Position numbers and translations under genes: made by a program. The notes beneath the pieces were generated by a model that had not been told where the DNA came from, made no database searches, and saw only the letters and a list, made by a program, of their open reading frames with translations. Of a stretch of 64,000 nucleotides of DNA, positions 58,106 through 64,000 are shown piece after piece. The DNA is from Bacteroidaceae bacterium (GTDB lineage: Bacteria; Bacteroidota; Bacteroidia; Bacteroidales; Bacteroidaceae), in assembly GCA_017633615.1 (NCBI GenBank), contig JAGBPB010000052.1:1-64000 (forward strand), read 5' to 3'. Positions within the stretch are counted from its first letter, which is position 1. Every line of letters starts with the position of its first letter.

Positions 58106-60946
58106 TTATTCCACTTTCGGACTTAGAGTCATCTGCATGATATCACCGTTCTTTATTTCTTTATCTCCGAATCTGACTGGAGACATGATATAGAAATGAT
58201 TTATTCCTCCGTAGTTATCGTAATATGGAGAATCCTCATCAATAATCTCCTCTATGACTCTGAATATCATTTGGTTCTTCTTAATCTTCAGAACCAACAG
58301 GTCAGGCGCATCAGGATCTTTTGCCATGTCGGTTCCTTTCAATTCCTTTATCTCTGACGGATGTTTCCAGACCAAATCATATTTGCCATTGGGGAACAGA
58401 CCGGATTCGTCACCGGCAAATGTTATCTTTTCTTTTTCATCAACAGTAACCTTTACTATCTTCAATGGCTTGAAACCGAGAGCCCCATCATCCTCTACAA
58501 CAGCTGTATGGACTTCAGCACTATAGGTACCCTGGATAATATCACCAACAGTTTCTATCGTTATTCCTTCAGGCTTTCCCGGTTGCCACAGCTTGATGCT
58601 TACCGGCTCATGGCATACCGATCCGGAGAGCGTAGGAATACCCTCATCCCACTCCTCCTCGGAAATGGCAGGGAATATCACCTGATAAGGAGATGATACC
58701 CAGTCTCCGTGACGGTCAAAGTCCTCATTTACCGGGAGTCCTTCAATCCTTATGGCATCCAGAACCTTTCCGTTGGCAAGAGTCAGTTTGTAGTCGTTGC
58801 CGATATGTCCGGGGAACGAGTGGTTTGCCCTGATGTACATAAGGCAGTAGACGGTTGTCTCATTTTCTCCAAAGTCAACCCTGTCGGCAGCAAACTCATC
58901 CTTGACATCATCATTGAGATGTGTGGTCTTAAGATAGGTATGTCCATTAACTTCAATACTGCGTACATTCTCAAACATGCTGACATCCTCTGTCACCTGG
59001 ATCTTCTTGATGTTTATGTTCAGGGTCTTCTCCCTGAAATTGATAGTCTTTACATCCTTGGGCAGAGCCGGGAAGTGTACGGTCTGGACATACGCGGCAG
59101 TTACCGGACTCCAGAAATAGTGGTTCAGGAATCCCTCCATACCTTCATTCCTGGTCTCCTTGATCCACTGGCCGTTAACCTCGATCTCGCATTCGCTCAG
59201 GCCGGTTACCCACTGGTCCCTGTGCTGATGCATTCCCATTACCATGATGAACTCATCATCGGCATTGACCAGATTAATGCTAATCCAATCATCCTCAGGA
59301 TTGAAGAACACCTTGGGATCCTTAATGTGGAGTCCTTTGCCGTAATACTTGTCAGTCAAATCAGACAGCATCTGTTTGGCTGCGGTCTGGGCGTCCATGC
59401 CGGGATAATGACTGGCAATGTTGAAGTTCATTGGTATTATGGTAACATCACGGAATCTTTCTCCCATGATATATTCGTTATTCTCACTTTCCGTTACGAT
59501 AGAGAACTGTTCAATGCCCCTACCCCATACTGTCTTTGCGAGTTCATCGGCCTCTTTTGCACTCATCTTGTCGGGATAAATGGAGACACCGTGTCCATCG
59601 AACAGGTTGATCCACTTCTTCATCAGATTAATATCACCGGTAATTGAAGGTGTGGGATACTTGATGTATGAGCTGTCACCGCTGATATCTGCCATTCTAT
59701 TGTTCATTTTCAAATTGCAGTTCAACTCAAACCTGTACTGTCCGCCACCCAAGTCGAATATTCGTGCGGCACGATACTCCGGCATAGTCATCTGGGTAAG
59801 GATCTCGTCGTTGTTGGCAACGCTTATGCGGATACCTTTTGCCACAAGCTGCTCGGCCAGAGGCTGGACCTCGGCCAGACCTTCAATGGGATAGGTGTAC
59901 ATGAGGGTCATGCGGGTGGTCTTGAAATCCTTGTAATTGGCAAGATAATCTGCCAGTTCGCTGACCTTCATGCTGGCTTCTACACCGTTAAAGGTTCTCA
60001 CTTTACAGGTTCCGTCCTGATAAATCCAGGTCTTACCATCTTCAAAAACCGGCCAGCGGAAAGTGTTATCCTCGGCCATCGCTACATTGGCAGTCGCAAA
60101 CAAGAAGAAATACGCGATTGCAGGGATGAAAAGGACTCTGAGCCTTCTCCATCCATTTGATTGTTTTTTGTCCATCATATCTATTCTCTTTTTGAGATTG
60201 GATTGCTTAAGCCAACTGGTCATAGCCATGCCCCTGCTTGCGGCAACAGCGTTAACCAGCATAAGTTTGTACTCCTTTGGATTGGCTCCGCTGTCAATAA
60301 CCGCACGGTCTGCCTCATACTCGTGTATAAGTTCAAACTCCTTGCGCAGCAGTATCATTACGGGATTGAACCATTGGAATGCCGTCATGATATCGGCCAT
60401 AAGCAGGTCAAGTGAGTGCCAACGGTGAGCATGAAGGTTCTCATGCTTCCAGACCGATGCATTCTCACTTTCCAGCCACTCATGCGGCATAACTATGAAC
60501 CGCATCCAGTTGAGCGGTCCGGGAATCTGGTCGGACTCAATCACATCAACACCCTCAGCGCGGTCAGCATATCGGCCACTGCGGATGATGCGTGACATGG
60601 TCCAAACTGAAATGCCTTTTTTAATGAGCACGAACAGAACACCTGCCCCGTATAATACCAGAAGTATTGCAAACAAGTTAACGGGAGCAGATGTCTGTGC
60701 GGCTGCTGCATCAATATCTGATACAACCAACTGGGTATTCTCTTCCACTGCGTCTACGTTATCAGCAGCTATAGGATGTCTGGTAATATGGAAGAGAGGC
60801 AAAACAAAGGAGAGAAGAGCAATGGTTATCAGAACCAACCGGTTAAAGCGGTGGAACGTTTCACGTCCCAGCAGCAGACGATAACCGCCAAAAAGAGCAG
60901 CCACAAGAACCGCCACCTTGAACTGATATATCAATAAAGCCTCCAT
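58106..60946 (-). CDS. M56 family (BlaR1-like) membrane metallopeptidase with long sensor domain
   Basis: 946 residues. Membrane segments near the N-terminus (VAVLVAALFGGYRLL; LVLITIALLSFVLPLF; LFAILLVLYGAGVLFVL), then the cytosolic zinc peptidase motif KHENLHAHRWHSLD (HExxH variant H-E-N-L-H) and FELIHEYEADRAV with the third ligand. A further membrane helix (FIPAIAYFFLFATANVAMA) leads to about 660 periplasmic residues with no penicillin-binding motifs, so it is not a beta-lactam sensor. The family cleaves its BlaI partner on stimulus. Overlaps the blaI stop by one base (TAATG). Confidence 0.85.
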   Translation of the reverse strand: MEALLIYQFKVAVLVAALFGGYRLLLGRETFHRFNRLVLITIALLSFVLPLFHITRHPIAADNVDAVEENTQLVVSDIDAAAAQTSAPVNLFAILLVLYGAGVLFVLIKKGISVWTMSRIIRSGRYADRAEGVDVIESDQIPGPLNWMRFIVMPHEWLESENASVWKHENLHAHRWHSLDLLMADIMTAFQWFNPVMILLRKEFELIHEYEADRAVIDSGANPKEYKLMLVNAVAASRGMAMTSWLKQSNLKKRIDMMDKKQSNGWRRLRVLFIPAIAYFFLFATANVAMAEDNTFRWPVFEDGKTWIYQDGTCKVRTFNGVEASMKVSELADYLANYKDFKTTRMTLMYTYPIEGLAEVQPLAEQLVAKGIRISVANNDEILTQMTMPEYRAARIFDLGGGQYRFELNCNLKMNNRMADISGDSSYIKYPTPSITGDINLMKKWINLFDGHGVSIYPDKMSAKEADELAKTVWGRGIEQFSIVTESENNEYIMGERFRDVTIIPMNFNIASHYPGMDAQTAAKQMLSDLTDKYYGKGLHIKDPKVFFNPEDDWISINLVNADDEFIMVMGMHQHRDQWVTGLSECEIEVNGQWIKETRNEGMEGFLNHYFWSPVTAAYVQTVHFPALPKDVKTINFREKTLNINIKKIQVTEDVSMFENVRSIEVNGHTYLKTTHLNDDVKDEFAADRVDFGENETTVYCLMYIRANHSFPGHIGNDYKLTLANGKVLDAIRIEGLPVNEDFDRHGDWVSSPYQVIFPAISEEEWDEGIPTLSGSVCHEPVSIKLWQPGKPEGITIETVGDIIQGTYSAEVHTAVVEDDGALGFKPLKIVKVTVDEKEKITFAGDESGLFPNGKYDLVWKHPSEIKELKGTDMAKDPDAPDLLVLKIKKNQMIFRVIEEIIDEDSPYYDNYGGINHFYIMSPVRFGDKEIKNGDIMQMTLSPKVE

Positions 60947-61305
60947 TACTTATCCTCTTTAATGCGTCTGATAAGCTCTTCAAGCTCATCAACACTGATC
61001 TTATCATCCTTGACCAAAGCCGACACCGCATCAATATATGAATTCTCAAAGCAGTGCGACACAATACGTCCGATAGAACTGTTACTGTACTCATCACGCC
61101 CAACAACAGCGTAATACCTGTAGCCCATCCCCTCTTTGCTGTGCCCCAGGAATCCGTTCGACTCCAGCAGACGGACCTGAGTGGAGATGGTGTTGACGTG
61201 AGGTTTGGGATCCGGCAGCAGCTCCCTAAGCTCACCGACAGTCATGGCTCCGTTCTGCCAAAACAGTTCCATGATGTCCTCCTCTTTCTTACTTAATCGC
61301 TTCAT
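60946..61305 (-). CDS. BlaI/MecI family repressor
   Basis: 119 residues from ATG 61305. Winged helix DNA-binding domain: LSKKEEDIMELFWQNGAMTVGELRELL and HVNTISTQVRLLESNGFLGH (in pieces), then the dimerisation helices. Represses its own operon until cut by the M56 partner. An upstream in-frame ATG at 61350 lies in the -7 box and is not used. Palindromic ACTA/TAGT operators flank the promoter. Confidence 0.92.
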   Translation of the reverse strand: MKRLSKKEEDIMELFWQNGAMTVGELRELLPDPKPHVNTISTQVRLLESNGFLGHSKEGMGYRYYAVVGRDEYSNSSIGRIVSHCFENSYIDAVSALVKDDKISVDELEELIRRIKEDK

Positions 61306-61306
61306 A

Positions 61307-61320
61307 AAAACTATAGTTTT
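61307..61320 (-). promoter_or_regulatory. BlaI-type palindrome next to the start codon
   Basis: AAAACTATAGTTTT is a perfect 14-bp palindrome beginning 2 nt before the blaI start codon; it shares ACTA/TAGT half-sites with two further palindromes upstream. Confidence 0.6.
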
Positions 61321-61347
61321 GCATTCATTTTTAGTCTTCCGACACGG

Positions 61348-61373
61348 CAAATATACAACTATCTTTCGTAGTT
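61348..61373 (-). promoter_or_regulatory. blaI promoter -7 box and overlapping operator
   Basis: -7 box TATATTTG (minus strand, 61355-61348). Immediately upstream is ACTA-N7-TAGT (61358-61372), within the -33/-7 spacer, where a bound repressor would block the polymerase. Confidence 0.6.
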
Positions 61374-61396
61374 GAACTAAAAAATCCGAAAAATTA

Positions 61397-61411
61397 ACTA
61401 TAAATCATAGT
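61397..61411 (-). promoter_or_regulatory. Second BlaI-type operator
   Basis: ACTA-N7-TAGT (61397-61411), same half-site spacing as the operator at 61358-61372, with centres 39 bp apart. Confidence 0.55.
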
Positions 61412-61428
61412 CAAATTCCCGATTTTAC

Positions 61429-61452
61429 AAAAAAAGCAGCCCGTGAAGGCTG
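61429..61452 (-). terminator. Flavo-diiron gene terminator
   Basis: GCAGCC stem with GGGCTGC and a 5-nt loop, then seven T on the minus strand, about 25 nt after the stop at 61478. Confidence 0.88.
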
Positions 61453-61477
61453 CCTACGTATGATTTATTATTTCTAT

Positions 61478-62659
61478 TTAAAGAAGAGAATCAGCTAAAG
61501 ATTCCAGAGCAGGAATATCGGCCGCTTTCATACGGCTCTTGATAGTAACCATGGGTTCTACGATCTCTATCCCGGACATAGCAGAAAGCATCTCCTTCAT
61601 AACACGGCCGGCCGATGGAGCCCACGAGCCGTTCTCAACCAGAGCGACCTTGCGGTTGCAGAAGCCTTTTATCTGGAGACGGTGCAGGAAATCATACATG
61701 GGAGTGAACAGACCTGCATCATATGACGATGCACAGCAAACCATGATTGAGTGACGGAAAGCATCCTCAACGTTCTCTGCAATGTCCGAGCGGCACAGGT
61801 CACTGACAACGACACGCTCCACACCTTTGGCACGCAGGATCTCAGCCAATTTCTCAGCAGCCACCATGGTGCCGCCATGGATAGAGGCACAGGCGATGAA
61901 CACTCCCTCAGTCTCAACAGCGTAGTTGCTCCATATATTATAAAGGTTAAGATACTCGGAAAGATTATCCTCAAGAATAGGACCATGCAGAGGACGTATG
62001 GTCTTTACAGGGAGTCCTGCCACCTTACCCAACAGAGTACGTACAGGAGCACCGTATTTGCCCACGATATTGAAGTAGTAGCGGCGAGCCTCACAACTCC
62101 AGTCATCATCATCACGTCCATAAAAACCGCACTTGGACAGAGCACCGAACTTACCGAACGCATCGGCACTGTACAGGGCACCGTCAGCCTCATCAAATGA
62201 CACCATAACCTCAGGCCAGTGCACCATGGGAGCACCTATGAACTTGAGGCTGTGACTTCCCAGTTCAAGTATTGAGCCCTCCTTTACAGCCAGAGTACGC
62301 CCCTCAATCTTTATATCCTCGAAGAACTGGGAGAACATTTGGATAGCCTTGGCACTTGCCACAACCGTAAGTGAGGGGTATGATTCAAGTGCCCAGGCAA
62401 TAAGGGCTGAATGGTCAGGCTCCATATGGTGAACCACCAGATAGTCAGGCTGGCGGCCGGCAAGAGCCTCCTGCAGATTCTGTTTCCACTCACTGGCCTT
62501 GCGGACATCGGCCGTATCAAGTATGGCAACCTTGTCATCAAGTATCACGTATGAGTTATACGCCATACCCTCAGGAACAACGTACTGACTCTCAAACAGA
62601 TCCAGATCCAGATCATCTACTCCAATGTACTTTACCTTATCGCTCAGATTCTTTATCAT
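61478..62659 (-). CDS. Flavo-diiron protein (FprA-type oxygen/NO reductase)
   Basis: 393 residues from ATG 62659. Metallo-beta-lactamase-like domain with all six iron ligands: HHMEPDH (His, Glu, Asp, His), MVHWPEVM (His), YSADAFG (Asp) and RPLHGPI (His). The C-terminal flavodoxin domain has FIACASIHGGTMVAA for FMN and ends with SGIEIVEP. Reduces O2 to water (or NO to N2O) with electrons from rubredoxin, protecting anaerobes. Lies 10 nt after the NRPS gene on the same strand; the neighbours suggest no shared pathway beyond possible co-transcription. Confidence 0.95.
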   Translation of the reverse strand: MIKNLSDKVKYIGVDDLDLDLFESQYVVPEGMAYNSYVILDDKVAILDTADVRKASEWKQNLQEALAGRQPDYLVVHHMEPDHSALIAWALESYPSLTVVASAKAIQMFSQFFEDIKIEGRTLAVKEGSILELGSHSLKFIGAPMVHWPEVMVSFDEADGALYSADAFGKFGALSKCGFYGRDDDDWSCEARRYYFNIVGKYGAPVRTLLGKVAGLPVKTIRPLHGPILEDNLSEYLNLYNIWSNYAVETEGVFIACASIHGGTMVAAEKLAEILRAKGVERVVVSDLCRSDIAENVEDAFRHSIMVCCASSYDAGLFTPMYDFLHRLQIKGFCNRKVALVENGSWAPSAGRVMKEMLSAMSGIEIVEPMVTIKSRMKAADIPALESLADSLL

Positions 62660-62669
62660 AAATATACAG

Positions 62670-64000
62670 TTATTCCAAGGAATTAATAAAATAGTCTGCA
62701 AGAATTGTCAGAGAAGGATCAGAACACCAGAAGTTTGCATGGTCTGACGGCATAATGCCCACATAGCAATCCGGATAGCGTTTCTCCCACCTCTCACGAC
62801 ATGTATCAAAGGCTTTGCGCATTCCGGTGGCCTTTGCCTCATTCCATTCAGGATCAAACCAGGAGCCGTAATCAACATAAATCTCTGCAAGGAAGATTGA
62901 AAGCTTTCCCTCATATTTAAACACGGGGTAGGTTTTCATCAACGTAAAATCATTGTCAATCCTCAGGTTATTCTCCTCTTCTGAAAGGAATGAGAAGTGC
63001 AGAAGAGCATTGGTTTCACGACTGGTATCCCTGTCTGTCTCACCGTCAATAACCACGACATGAGGCTTCTCAGCCTTATCGGCATATAACTGATGTGCAA
63101 GCAGAAGAGCCTGCTCGCCACCCATGCACATACCCATGAAACAGCAAACCTTGTGTTTTGCAACTACCGGAGCCACCATCTCGCGGTAAATAGCCATAAG
63201 TTCCTCCAAATCAGCCACTCTTTTGTTCTCCAAGATAGCATGATAGTATTCCACCACATATATGGAGTATTTGTCAGTAAGACGGTCTGCCAATTGCGTG
63301 TACATGTTTCCAAATGACGTATAACCGCTTATGACTATTATGACAGGCTTCTCAGTATTGTCATCATCGTTATACCAGTAATTCAGACGGGCATCACGAT
63401 GCTTTATTATCTCACGTATGGTACGATGCTTGTACATTTCAAGTACCGATATCTGCATACCCATACGGTTCAGGTCAATAGACACCTGCATTGACTGTAT
63501 GGAAGACAATCCATAAACATCAAACAGGTCTTCATTCACTGAAATATTATCAAGTTCCATTACCCGGCACAACTCCTGCTTCAGCATTTTTTCATCGGCG
63601 GGCAACGTCTCGGCCTTATCTTCATCAATGTAGTAGAATGGTCTGTTAACCAGTTTCTTGCCGTCAATCTTTCCATTTAGCGTAAGTTGGAACTCAGGAA
63701 TGAAATTCCACATAGTGGGGATCATATAGTCCGGGAGTTCTACACGTATCTGCTTCTTTATGCTGTTAATGGTATCAACAGTCTTCTTGTTAGACTGACA
63801 GACATCCATATCCTGAGGCAGGATAAAAGCCACTATATGTTTATTGGTGCCGGTTTCCTCAATCCTGACATATGCACGCTTTACCTCCTGACATTTCTCA
63901 ATGTGCGCAAGGATTTCATCCAGCTCTATACGATGACTGTACAGCTTGACCTGTGAATCCTTTCTTCCCACAAATTCACAACTGCCATCCTGCAAAAGAC
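62670..64000 (-). CDS. Nonribosomal peptide synthetase, C-terminal part (A-PCP-TE), continues off the window
   Basis: 443 residues are visible, the gene being cut at 64000. In order: end of an adenylation domain (motif A8 GRKDSQVKLYSHRIELDEIL; A10 Lys in TLNGKIDGKKL); a carrier domain with the phosphopantetheine Ser in LFDVYGLSSIQSMQ; a thioesterase-like alpha/beta hydrolase with MGMCMGGEQ, where the usual GxSxG nucleophile Ser is Cys (codon at 63126-63128). An Asp (VVVIDGETD) and a His (MPSDHANFW) follow in correct order. It makes and releases a peptide product; length and product are unknown because the N-terminal modules lie outside. Confidence 0.85.
   Translation of the reverse strand, partial: LLQDGSCEFVGRKDSQVKLYSHRIELDEILAHIEKCQEVKRAYVRIEETGTNKHIVAFILPQDMDVCQSNKKTVDTINSIKKQIRVELPDYMIPTMWNFIPEFQLTLNGKIDGKKLVNRPFYYIDEDKAETLPADEKMLKQELCRVMELDNISVNEDLFDVYGLSSIQSMQVSIDLNRMGMQISVLEMYKHRTIREIIKHRDARLNYWYNDDDNTEKPVIIVISGYTSFGNMYTQLADRLTDKYSIYVVEYYHAILENKRVADLEELMAIYREMVAPVVAKHKVCCFMGMCMGGEQALLLAHQLYADKAEKPHVVVIDGETDRDTSRETNALLHFSFLSEEENNLRIDNDFTLMKTYPVFKYEGKLSIFLAEIYVDYGSWFDPEWNEAKATGMRKAFDTCRERWEKRYPDCYVGIMPSDHANFWCSDPSLTILADYFINSLE

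Overview
The window is about 64 kb of a Bacteroidales chromosome (Bacteroides/Prevotella relatives; species not determinable by eye). Reasons: core genes have Bacteroidota features (2-oxoacid:ferredoxin oxidoreductase, OmpA porin plus long lipoprotein, T9SS-like C-terminus, M56/BlaI pair, tRNA-Glu/rpsT/recO neighbourhood), and many genes have the Bacteroidota -7 box TAnnTTTG rather than a TATAAT box, with a TTTG -33 box 19 nt upstream in two cases. Nearly all of the window is dense housekeeping DNA, with no phage, IS or CRISPR.

Layout. 1-5.3 kb (- strand): HAD hydrolase fragment, a QueA gene interrupted by an in-frame amber codon, then the tight set comF, recX, prmC, deoD, purN. 5.5-7.4 kb: groES-groEL. 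7.6-14.9 kb: cdaA (c-di-AMP synthase), folP, an SGNH hydrolase, murF, tRNA-Leu, sppA, an S41 protease, a beta-barrel protein. 14.9-24.9 kb: parC and, divergently, glyS-FKBP, the four-subunit 2-oxoacid:ferredoxin oxidoreductase and an outer-membrane protein; a secreted protein lies convergent. 25-33 kb: OmpA porin with a 703-residue lipoprotein, then two alternating pairs of cupin-regulator and acyl-CoA ligase. 33.2-36.7 kb: gyrB, rpsT, tRNA-Glu, recO. 36.7-51.9 kb: a complete dcw cluster from mraZ to ftsZ, in which murG and murC are one fused gene. 52-58 kb: SulP transporter, small membrane proteins, two tRNA-Val, a lipoprotein, DUF3109 and DUF456 proteins, an esterase. 58-64 kb: M56 peptidase/BlaI pair, flavo-diiron protein, and the 3' end of a nonribosomal peptide synthetase running off the right edge.

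The most unusual content is between genes. Two 133-141 bp elements (1787-1927 and 35233-35365) share a conserved core, but their helices differ by compensatory base changes, including completely different yet self-complementary outer stems. This is the signature of a structured RNA or a structure-selected repeat family. A third, minimal hairpin (52103-52145) carries only the outer stem and the first core motif. Separate oddities are a 38-bp inverted repeat enclosing the groEL terminator, a perfect 29-bp inverted repeat that includes the 3' end of tRNA-Leu, BlaI-type operators before the blaI gene, and a three-repeat MraZ box before mraZ.

All calls come from reading sequence and translations; no database or folding program was run.
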